A DNA stretch of 10,845 nucleotides from a bacterium (GTDB taxonomy: Bacteria > Vulcanimicrobiota > Vulcanimicrobiia > Vulcanimicrobiales > Vulcanimicrobiaceae), in assembly GCA_021807065.1 (NCBI GenBank), contig JAKAPO010000049.1, positions 1 to 10,845 of the forward strand, read 5' to 3'. Positions 1-5,552 of this stretch are shown piece after piece. A program made the position numbers and the translations under genes. Every line of letters begins with the position of its first letter. The first letter of the stretch is position 1. The notes under the pieces are model-generated. The model did not search any database and had not been told where the DNA came from. It saw only the letters and a program-made list of their open reading frames with translations.

Positions 1-91
1 ACTGCGACAGAAACGGCAGCATCGCCTCGAGTGCTTCGGGCTGCAGCGGTGCGGTTGCCGCGTAATCGAAGTAAATTCGCTCTCGCGTCAC
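1..91 (-). CDS. Cysteine desulfurase, NifS/IscS type (N-terminal fragment; C-terminus outside window)
   Basis: This is the first 30 codons of a gene running off the left edge. The family uses pyridoxal phosphate to take sulfur from L-cysteine, giving alanine and an enzyme persulfide for Fe-S cluster and tRNA thiolation. The translated start reads RIYFDYAATAPLQPEALEAM, close to the IscS/NifS N-terminus (YLDYSATTPVDP...), whose D-x-A/S-A-T segment lies in the active-site region. A GTG at 91-89 is chosen because GGAAAG lies a few bases upstream and the family motif begins just after it. TTG at 103 and GTG at 145 are also in frame but have poor ribosome-binding spacing. The PLP lysine and catalytic cysteine are not visible, so IscS, NifS and YrvO-like types cannot be separated. 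The gene follows the rarA terminator, so it probably has its own promoter. Confidence 0.8.
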   Translation of the reverse strand, partial: MTRERIYFDYAATAPLQPEALEAMLPFLSQ

Positions 92-166
92 AGGGCTTTC
101 CAAGGGGAGCAGGTTACGATCCTTGCGTGCGAAGCTCCATTGCACACTCCGAGAAGTAGCAACGGG

Positions 167-194
167 AAAAGCGGTCCGAGGTCACTCGGGCCGC
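167..194 (-). terminator. Hairpin terminator overlapping the rarA stop codon
   Basis: A 10-bp stem (171-180 with 185-194, one G-U pair) closes a 4-base loop at 181-184. On the minus strand it is followed by a run of four T (170-167), as in an intrinsic terminator. The rarA stop TGA occupies 184-182, inside the loop. On the plus strand the trailing T run is only three bases, so termination in that direction would be weaker. It most likely ends the rarA transcript before the cysteine desulfurase gene. Confidence 0.7.
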
Positions 195-1402
195 TTTGCT
201 TTCGGCGGGGCGTAGTACTTTCGTCCCAGCAAATTCTCAGGAAGAAACGCCTGCGCGCGGTCGTAGTCGTCGTGCGAGTAATGATAGTCGCGGCCGTATC
301 CCAGGTCGCGCATGAGTCCGGTCGGCGCGTTGCGCAAGTGCAACGGCACCGGTTCGTTGCGAGTCGTTTGCACGTCGTTCATCGCCGCGCCGTACGTGCT
401 ACCGACGGCGTTGCTCTTCGGCGCGGTTGCGAGGTACAGCGTTGCGTGCGCGAGCGGATAGAACCCTTCGGGCATCCCCACGAAGTGCACCGCTTGCTGC
501 GCCGCAACCGCCACTTGCAGGCCCTTTGAGTCCGCCAGCCCGATATCTTCGGAAGCCGCAATCACCAGGCGCCTCGCGATGAACAGCGGATCTTCGCCGC
601 CGTCGAGCATCCGCGCAAGCCAGTAGACTGCCGCATCGGGATCGCTGCCGCGGATCGACTTGATGAAGGCGGAGATCGTGTCGTAATGCACGTCTCCACC
701 TTTATCGTAGACCGTTCTGCGCTGCATTGCGTCTACAATGAGACGGCGGTCGATACGACGTCGGTCCGCCGCCGCAACGGACGCAGCGAATTCGAGAGCG
801 TTGAGGGCGGAGCGGGCATCGCCGTTGGCGAGACCGATCAAGGTCTCGCGCGCATCGTCGTCGATCGCAACGCTCGACCCCAAACCGCGTTGCGCATCCG
901 CAATAGCCCGATCTACGATGGTTCCCACGTCGCGGTCGGACAGCGCTTCGAACACGAAGACCCGCGCCCGGGAGAGCAGCGGGGATATGACTTCAAAGGA
1001 CGGATTCTCCGTCGTCGCTCCGATCAGCGTGACCGTCCCATCCTCGACATAGGGTAGTATCGCATCTTGCTGCGCTTTGTTGAAGCGATGGATTTCGTCG
1101 ATGAAGAGCACGCTACGCTTCCCGATGCGCTTGAGCTCCGTTGCCCGCTTTACGGCGCGCCGCAGATCGGCAACACCGGCGCTGACCGCCGAAAGGCGCG
1201 AAAACTCGGCGCCGGTGCTGCGCGCTACGATCTCCGCCAGCGTCGTCTTGCCGCTTCCGGGCGGCCCCCAGAGAATCATCGATGGCACGTTGTCGTTTTC
1301 GATCGCCCGGCGAAGCGGTCGATCCGGGCCGACGATCTCGGTCTGGCCGACGAACTCGTCGAGAGTACGCGGACGCATCCTCGCCGCGAGCGGGGCGATC
1401 AT
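182..1402 (-). CDS. rarA: Replication-associated recombination protein A, AAA+ ATPase (RarA/MgsA)
   Basis: RarA (MgsA; eukaryotic WRNIP1/Mgs1) is a clamp-loader-like AAA+ ATPase acting at stalled or gapped replication forks. The 406-aa product has the full family layout. The N-terminus has MRPRTLDEFVGQ (9-20). Walker A is GPPGSGKT (46-53) and Walker B is LFIDEIHRF (99-107). Sensor 1 is GATTENPSF (128-136), followed by SRAR (144-147) supplying the arginine finger. The C-terminal half has the family's lid and tetramerisation signature, including ASEDIGLAD and YGRDYHYSHD. Length is slightly below the usual 420-450. The ATG at 1402 is preceded by TAGGAG at 1414-1409 with 6-base spacing, and that site includes the stop codon of the gene upstream, so translation is probably coupled. 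It ends in a hairpin terminator. Identification is secure; the role here is taken from the family. Confidence 0.97.
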   Translation of the reverse strand: MIAPLAARMRPRTLDEFVGQTEIVGPDRPLRRAIENDNVPSMILWGPPGSGKTTLAEIVARSTGAEFSRLSAVSAGVADLRRAVKRATELKRIGKRSVLFIDEIHRFNKAQQDAILPYVEDGTVTLIGATTENPSFEVISPLLSRARVFVFEALSDRDVGTIVDRAIADAQRGLGSSVAIDDDARETLIGLANGDARSALNALEFAASVAAADRRRIDRRLIVDAMQRRTVYDKGGDVHYDTISAFIKSIRGSDPDAAVYWLARMLDGGEDPLFIARRLVIAASEDIGLADSKGLQVAVAAQQAVHFVGMPEGFYPLAHATLYLATAPKSNAVGSTYGAAMNDVQTTRNEPVPLHLRNAPTGLMRDLGYGRDYHYSHDDYDRAQAFLPENLLGRKYYAPPKAKRPE

Positions 1403-1408
1403 GCTAGG

Positions 1409-1414
1409 CTCCTA
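1409..1414 (-). promoter_or_regulatory. Ribosome binding site of rarA, overlapping the upstream stop codon
   Basis: TAGGAG read on the minus strand lies 6 bases before the rarA ATG. Its first three bases are the TAG stop of the LptA-like gene, so ribosomes finishing that gene stop on the rarA binding site. This fixes the rarA start and suggests coupled translation. Confidence 0.75.
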
Positions 1415-2074
1415 GGGTGCGGGAGTGCGACGGATTCCGGGAATCCTGATCGGTTTGGGCGTTGCGATGTGCGGCTGCACGCTGGAAGGAAACTGCGCCG
1501 TCACGTTGCCTTGCGCATGCGCCAACCCCGTCAACGTGTTGTAGTCGATGCGGTCGGCGACGAGCGAGCGCAGCCCTTGGGTCACCCGCGCGTTGCCGCT
1601 GATGTAAAGCATGTGCGAGACATCGTTGAGCATTCCACGATCGGCGTCGACCGTCGTGTTCCCTTCAATGTAATGCACGTGGCCTACCGCCGTATAAACC
1701 CGCGCTTGCCAGTCTATATGCAGTTCATCGGTGGTCAAGGTCGCGGGACCGCGCGGTTGAGAGACGCTCGACGCAGCCAAACCGGCAAAAGTTCCGTTGA
1801 GATCGTGCATGACGACGTTACCGTAGAGCGTCGCAATCTGTTTGGTGTAGTTTCCGTTCGCTCTATCGGCGGTTACGTCTCCACCTTGGCGCGTAAGGAC
1901 CACTTTACTCGGTGCACTGAAATCGCCCGTCTTGAAGTTCCAGTCAAGCGAGCTCGTCTTCAAATGCCAAACTCCCAGCATCATCCCCGCACCGCTCGGT
2001 AACGGAGCGGGAGAGGCCGCCATCGCCGCCGCGGCGATCGCGGCGAGCAAGACAACGTTTCGAATGCGAGTCAT
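1412..2074 (-). CDS. Secreted LptA/OstA-like protein (probable LPS transport periplasmic component)
   Basis: The 220-aa product starts with a clear signal peptide: basic MTRIR, a hydrophobic run of about 6-20 and a likely cut after an A-x-A type site near residue 20. The mature part has repeating beta-rich units of the kind found in OstA/LptA/LptC, for example LTRQGGDVTADRANG (60-74), ATLYGNVVMHD (81-91), YTAVGHVHYIEGNTTVDADR (127-146) and GLAHAQGNVTAQF (183-195). Family members form a beta-jellyroll bridge carrying lipopolysaccharide to the outer membrane. The last 20 residues are proline-rich and basic, probably disordered. The start ATG overlaps the stop of the YrdC-fold gene by 4 bp (ATGA), and no good ribosome binding site is visible, so coupling is likely. 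The fold family is fairly sure; whether it is LptA or another OstA-domain protein is not. Confidence 0.72.
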   Translation of the reverse strand: MTRIRNVVLLAAIAAAAMAASPAPLPSGAGMMLGVWHLKTSSLDWNFKTGDFSAPSKVVLTRQGGDVTADRANGNYTKQIATLYGNVVMHDLNGTFAGLAASSVSQPRGPATLTTDELHIDWQARVYTAVGHVHYIEGNTTVDADRGMLNDVSHMLYISGNARVTQGLRSLVADRIDYNTLTGLAHAQGNVTAQFPSSVQPHIATPKPIRIPGIRRTPAP

Positions 2075-2670
2075 TTATGTTGGCGGTCGATCGGGCCCAA
2101 CCGTGAGACGAGCCTGTCGAACGGCACCGCCCCCTCTCGAAGAAGGCGCGCTCGTGCACCGGTGAGATCGACCACTGAAGTTTCGACGCCGCCCCCAATC
2201 TCTCCGCGTTCGACCACGAGATCGGCTGTCGGCAACGCCGCGTGGTCGACGCTGCACGACATCAAGGGCCCGCATCGTTCCAAGATCGCCCCGGCGAGCG
2301 GATCCTGCGGCACGCGTAGACCGATGGTCAGCCGTCCGGCGGTCTGCGCCTCACCAAAAAACGCAGGGCGGCGCACGATCATGACGACCGGTGCGGGCAA
2401 GAGACGCTTCGACGCCAAGATCGCGAGCGGATTATCCCGCGCGAACTCGAGAAACTCGCTCGTACTGGCAACGCAGAGCGTAACGCGTGACTGCGCGCTC
2501 GTTCCGGCAGCCCGGTAGACGCGGGCGACGGCTTGCGCGCGCTGCGGGTCGCCGGCCACGACGTAACCCGTTTCATCGGGATAGACGACCGTACCGCCAG
2601 CGAAGATGACGCGCGCCACCTCTTCGACGGCGTCGTCGACACGCTCACACCTTACGTCCAGCGTCTGCAT
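2071..2670 (-). CDS. Divergent YrdC/Sua5/YciO-fold protein (threonylcarbamoyl-AMP synthase homologue)
   Basis: The 199-aa product aligns along the YrdC/Sua5 domain: GGTVVYPDETGYVVAGDP (25-42), RLLPAPVVMIVRR (89-101), LTIGLRVPQDPLAGAIL (114-130), ADLVVERGEIGGGVETSVVD (149-168) and LLREGAVPF (176-184). Proper TsaC/Sua5 enzymes make threonylcarbamoyl-AMP for the t6A tRNA modification. Here the YPT(E/D)TVYGLG segment is altered (YPDETGYVVAG). The basic K-x-R...K motif expected around 53-63 reads VYRAAGTSAQSRV. The SAN motif reads SCS (138-140). The protein may have lost that reaction or bind something else. It lies 22 bp after mreB and overlaps the LptA-like gene by 4 bp. The ATG at 2670 lacks a strong binding site (TTGGA is far upstream). 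A regular Sua5/TsaC is expected elsewhere in the genome if this one is inactive. Confidence 0.8.
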   Translation of the reverse strand: MQTLDVRCERVDDAVEEVARVIFAGGTVVYPDETGYVVAGDPQRAQAVARVYRAAGTSAQSRVTLCVASTSEFLEFARDNPLAILASKRLLPAPVVMIVRRPAFFGEAQTAGRLTIGLRVPQDPLAGAILERCGPLMSCSVDHAALPTADLVVERGEIGGGVETSVVDLTGARARLLREGAVPFDRLVSRLGPIDRQHK

Positions 2671-2692
2671 GCATCGTAGTTATCCAAGGAGC

Positions 2693-3673
2693 CTAAATGC
2701 GCACACGCATCCCCGTACCGAGGGCAACGCACGAGAGCGGGTCGTCCGCGACGATCGCGGGAACGCCGGTGATCTCGGAGAGCAGTTTGTCCAGACCGCG
2801 CAGCAGTGCGCCGCCTCCCGTAAGGATGACGCCACGATCGATGATGTCGGAGGCAAGTTCCGGCGGCGTCTTTTCGAGCACCGATTTTACCGCCTCGACG
2901 ATGGCGCTTACCGGTTCGGAGAGCGCCTCGCGAACCTCTTCGCTCGTGATTTTGACCGTTTTCGGCAGACCGTTGATCAGGTCACGGCCGCGGATCTCCA
3001 TGGCAAGTTCCTGATCGAGCTTGAAGGCGGAGCCGATCTTGATTTTGATCTCCTCGGCAGTCCGATCGCCGATCGTGAGATTGTAGACGCGCCGCACGTA
3101 GCGCACGATCGCATCGTCCATTTTATTTCCCGCAACCCGCAGCGACTGCGAAACGACGATTCCGCCGAGCGAGATCACGGCGACGTCAGTCGTGCCGCCG
3201 CCGATATCCACCACCATGCTTCCCGACGGGCCCTCGATTGGGAGCCCGGCACCCAGCGCCGCGGCCATCGGTTCTTCGACGATGTCGACGCTACGCGCGC
3301 CGGCAAGCTTTGCGGCGTCCTTCACCGCGCGCTCCTCGACGCTCGTGATCTCCGCGGGAACGCAGATCGTCACGTGCGGCCTAGGTTTGACGAGCGACGA
3401 CCACCAGGTGCGGTCTTTCGTCACCTTCTTGATGAAGTAGGCAAGCATCGCTTCGGTAACTTCGAAATCGGCGATGACGCCGTCGCGCAGAGGGCGTATG
3501 GCCGCAATGTGCGCCGGCGTCTTGCCGAGCATCTGCCGGGCCTCCTCGCCGATGGCAAGCACTCTTCCGTTGTTCATGTCCTTCGCGACGACCGAGGGCT
3601 CGCGCAAGACGATGCCCTTGCCCTTGACGTGCACGAGAACGTTGGCCGTGCCCAGGTCTATTCCAATGTCCAA
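2693..3673 (-). CDS. mreB: Rod-shape-determining actin homologue MreB (Mbl-like)
   Basis: MreB forms membrane-associated filaments that guide the lateral wall synthesis machinery. The 326-aa product has the actin-superfamily nucleotide motifs: phosphate-1 DIGIDLGTANVLVHVKGKG (2-20), phosphate-2 VVDIGGGTTDVAVIS (154-168) and the adenosine loop GVILTGGGALLRGLDKLL (281-298). Several stretches resemble B. subtilis Mbl more than MreB, for example TANVLVHVKGKGIVL and RPLRDGVIADFEVTEAML. The start is unusual: TTG at 3673 is chosen, but CTAAGG (3690-3685) is 11 bases from it and only 8 from the in-frame ATT at 3676. An in-frame TGA a little further upstream rules out a longer protein. It lies 38 bp after murA, echoing the murA-mbl region of Bacillus. 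Identity is certain; MreB versus Mbl naming is a judgement. Confidence 0.97.
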   Translation of the reverse strand: MDIGIDLGTANVLVHVKGKGIVLREPSVVAKDMNNGRVLAIGEEARQMLGKTPAHIAAIRPLRDGVIADFEVTEAMLAYFIKKVTKDRTWWSSLVKPRPHVTICVPAEITSVEERAVKDAAKLAGARSVDIVEEPMAAALGAGLPIEGPSGSMVVDIGGGTTDVAVISLGGIVVSQSLRVAGNKMDDAIVRYVRRVYNLTIGDRTAEEIKIKIGSAFKLDQELAMEIRGRDLINGLPKTVKITSEEVREALSEPVSAIVEAVKSVLEKTPPELASDIIDRGVILTGGGALLRGLDKLLSEITGVPAIVADDPLSCVALGTGMRVRI

Positions 3674-3711
3674 AATATGAGAAACCTTAGTTCAGGAAGT
3701 AGGGAAAATAG

Positions 3712-5064
3712 TCACGCGACCGTGTTGACGCGGGGGTATTCGCTCGTTTCGAAGATCGCCGACGGTTCGACGAACTGCGTGATACCGCTCGAGCGCAGTA
3801 CTTGTCCTCCCAGCTCGGAGAGCGTCTCCGCAAGTCGTTCGTAACCGCGATCGATGTATTCTAAACCGATGATCTCCGTCTCCCCCGAGGCACCAAGACC
3901 GGCGATGACGAGTCCCGCACCGGCGCGAATATCCGGCGCCTCGACGGGAGCACCGGAGAGGCGGGATACGCCTTTGACTACCGCAGCGTTGCTCTCCATC
4001 GAGACCTTGACGTCGGCGCCCATGCGTGCGAGTTCGTTCACGTACGAAAACCGCGCGTTGAAAATCGACTCCTCGACGACGCTCTGGCCGGGTGTCGTGC
4101 AGAGAAACGCGACCGCCTGAGGCTGGAGATCCGTGGCAAACCCCGGATACGGCGCCGTTACGATATCGGTACCGCCTTTGATGTTCTCGCCTTGCAGCCG
4201 AACCCAGTTCGCGCCAGTGCTCACGATCGCACCGCACTCGGAGAGTTTCTCGATCGCCGCGCCGAGGTGTTCGGGACGGCACGCGGTTACGGTGACGTCC
4301 CCTCGGGTGACTGCTCCTGCAAAGAGTAACGTCCCGGTAACGATGCGATCGGGAATGATTTCGTATTCGACACCGCGTAATTCTTGCACGCCGTCGATCA
4401 CGATCGTATCGCTTCCCGCTCCAGCAACCTTCGCGCCCATCGCCGCAAGAAAGTTCGCAAGGTCGACGACCTCGGGTTCCATGGCAACGTTGTGCAGGGT
4501 CGTCGTACCTTCAGCAAGCACGGCGCTGAGCATCGCGTTTTTTGTCGCACCGACGCTCGGCATGCGAAACTCGACGTTTGCGCCGCGAAGTTTCTTACGT
4601 TTACAGTTCGCGATTAGATAGCCGTGCGCGTTGCGAACCTCGCAACCGAGAGCGGTAAAAGCTTGTTCGTGCATGTCGGTCGCTCGCGTTCCGAGGACGC
4701 AGCCGCCCGGCAGCGGGACCTCCGCGCGCCGAAATCTCCCGAGCAGCGGCCCGACGATATCGAACGACGCCGCCAGCTTGCGCACTAGCGTATAGGGCGC
4801 GCGATACTGGGTAACGTTTCCTGAGTCGATCGTCAGCGTGTGTTCGCCTTCGTAGCGAATGCGGGCACCCAGCGCTTCGAGCAGCGACCACATCACCGAA
4901 ACGTCGGTGATGCGCGGTACGCCGTGGAGAATCACCGGACCCTTAGCCAGCAGCGATGCCGCCATAATTGGTAACGCGGCGTTCTTCGCGCCGTGCGTCG
5001 CCACCGATCCCTCCAATCGAGCGCCACCGCGAATGCGCAGCGTCGTCTCTAAACGATCGAGCAT
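3712..5064 (-). CDS. murA: UDP-N-acetylglucosamine 1-carboxyvinyltransferase MurA
   Basis: MurA moves enolpyruvate from PEP to UDP-GlcNAc, the first committed step of peptidoglycan synthesis, in the cytoplasm. The 450-aa product shows the inside-out alpha/beta fold signatures: GAKNAALPI with Lys27 (E. coli Lys22), LPGGCVLGTR with Cys122 (E. coli Cys115, fosfomycin target) and Arg127 (Arg120), PYPGFATDLQ with Asp312 (Asp305), and DIRAGAGLVIAG with Arg380 (Arg397). Two usual features differ. The RKMRAS motif reads RKLAAS, so the residue matching E. coli Arg91 is Ala98, and RPVD after Arg120 reads RATD. A tail of about 25 residues extends past the usual end. ATG at 5064 matches the family start, though binding-site strength is poor. 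It lies 110 bp after atpC and 38 bp before mreB, probably in the same transcript as mreB. Confidence 0.96.
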   Translation of the reverse strand: MLDRLETTLRIRGGARLEGSVATHGAKNAALPIMAASLLAKGPVILHGVPRITDVSVMWSLLEALGARIRYEGEHTLTIDSGNVTQYRAPYTLVRKLAASFDIVGPLLGRFRRAEVPLPGGCVLGTRATDMHEQAFTALGCEVRNAHGYLIANCKRKKLRGANVEFRMPSVGATKNAMLSAVLAEGTTTLHNVAMEPEVVDLANFLAAMGAKVAGAGSDTIVIDGVQELRGVEYEIIPDRIVTGTLLFAGAVTRGDVTVTACRPEHLGAAIEKLSECGAIVSTGANWVRLQGENIKGGTDIVTAPYPGFATDLQPQAVAFLCTTPGQSVVEESIFNARFSYVNELARMGADVKVSMESNAAVVKGVSRLSGAPVEAPDIRAGAGLVIAGLGASGETEIIGLEYIDRGYERLAETLSELGGQVLRSSGITQFVEPSAIFETSEYPRVNTVA

Positions 5065-5174
5065 TGGTTGCCCGAATGTTCTCCACGCTGTTCGGGGAGA
5101 CCCACCCTAGGAGCCCGTCGGACTTAGGCGCATCTCCGTCTTCCGAAAATGGCCCAGGTCCGGCAAACTCCCAT
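5065..5174 (-). other. atpC-murA spacer with two overlapping hairpins before the murA start
   Basis: This 110-bp spacer has no credible gene; a 16-codon frame starting just after the atpC stop has no family signal. Close to the murA start two small hairpins can form on the minus-strand RNA and share a base. One pairs 5100-5096 with 5084-5080 (TCTCC with GGAGA). The other pairs 5096-5091 with 5076-5071 (CCCGAA with TTCGGG). The GGAGA half of the first is the only purine-rich ribosome-site candidate before murA, although it is 15 bases from the ATG. I see no T run of an intrinsic terminator and no riboswitch core I recognise. Confidence 0.35.
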
Positions 5175-5552
5175 CTAGTGACCGGTGAGGCGTAGTTTTG
5201 CGAGTGCGAACTCCTCGGCGGAGCGATCGTGCGCCGCCGAGGCCGCGCCCAACTCTTCGCGCGTCTTGGCAACGTCGACGTCCTCGAAACGGACGACTTC
5301 GTCGACGAGCACCGTGACCGCGTCCGGCAGCGCTTGGATGAATCCGGGGCCGGTCGCGACTTCGAACCTTTCGCTTGCCGCCGCCCCCCGAACATTGGCC
5401 CGAAGGACACCCGGGCGCAGTACGGCCAGCAGCGGGGCGTGGTGTGGCAGCACTCCTTCCTCACCCTCCGTCGTAACGGCGATGACCAGCTCTGCTTCCC
5501 CCTCGAAGACCACCTCGGCCGGCGTGATCAGCCGGAAAGGAACCGTGCTCAC
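5175..5552 (-). CDS. atpC: ATP synthase F1 subunit epsilon
   Basis: Epsilon sits on the gamma stalk foot, helps couple rotation to the c-ring and can inhibit ATP hydrolysis. The 125-aa product has the N-terminal beta-sandwich: FRLITPAEVVFEGEAELV (6-23), then TTEGEEGVLPHHAPLLAVLRPG (28-48, the GILPGHAP-type motif) and a strand ending VTVLVD (79-84). A helical region follows (about 90-123), so the inhibitory hairpin is present but short. The usual GGFVEV strand is GPGFIQAL here. The start is GTG at 5552, overlapping the atpD stop by 4 bp (GTGA), a typical coupled junction. It is the last gene of the ATP synthase cluster. Confidence 0.95.
   Translation of the reverse strand: MSTVPFRLITPAEVVFEGEAELVIAVTTEGEEGVLPHHAPLLAVLRPGVLRANVRGAAASERFEVATGPGFIQALPDAVTVLVDEVVRFEDVDVAKTREELGAASAAHDRSAEEFALAKLRLTGH

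Noticed and set aside
1067..2002. 311-codon plus-strand frame across the rarA and LptA-like genes
   Set aside because: It spans two well-supported minus-strand genes and shows no motif.
2686..3014. Plus-strand AAGGAGCCTAA followed by ATG at 2697, looking like an excellent ribosome site and start
   Set aside because: The 105-codon frame is antisense to the mreB C-terminus with no family signal. A chance purine run in the 22-bp spacer explains the site.
2606..3844. 412-codon plus-strand frame antisense to mreB
   Set aside because: It has no family signature and is arginine, aspartate and histidine-rich in the way of antisense frames in GC-rich genes. The minus strand here codes a textbook MreB.
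1407..5115. 13-base sequence GGCTCCTAGGGTG at 1407-1419 repeated inverted at 5103-5115
   Set aside because: One shared 13-mer over both strands of a 10.8-kb window is expected about by chance, and the two contexts differ.
5065..5174. SRP RNA or riboswitch in the atpC-murA spacer (a CAGGTCCGG string is present on the plus strand)
   Set aside because: The conserved apical loop and symmetric internal loop of SRP RNA are missing, and no riboswitch core could be recognised.
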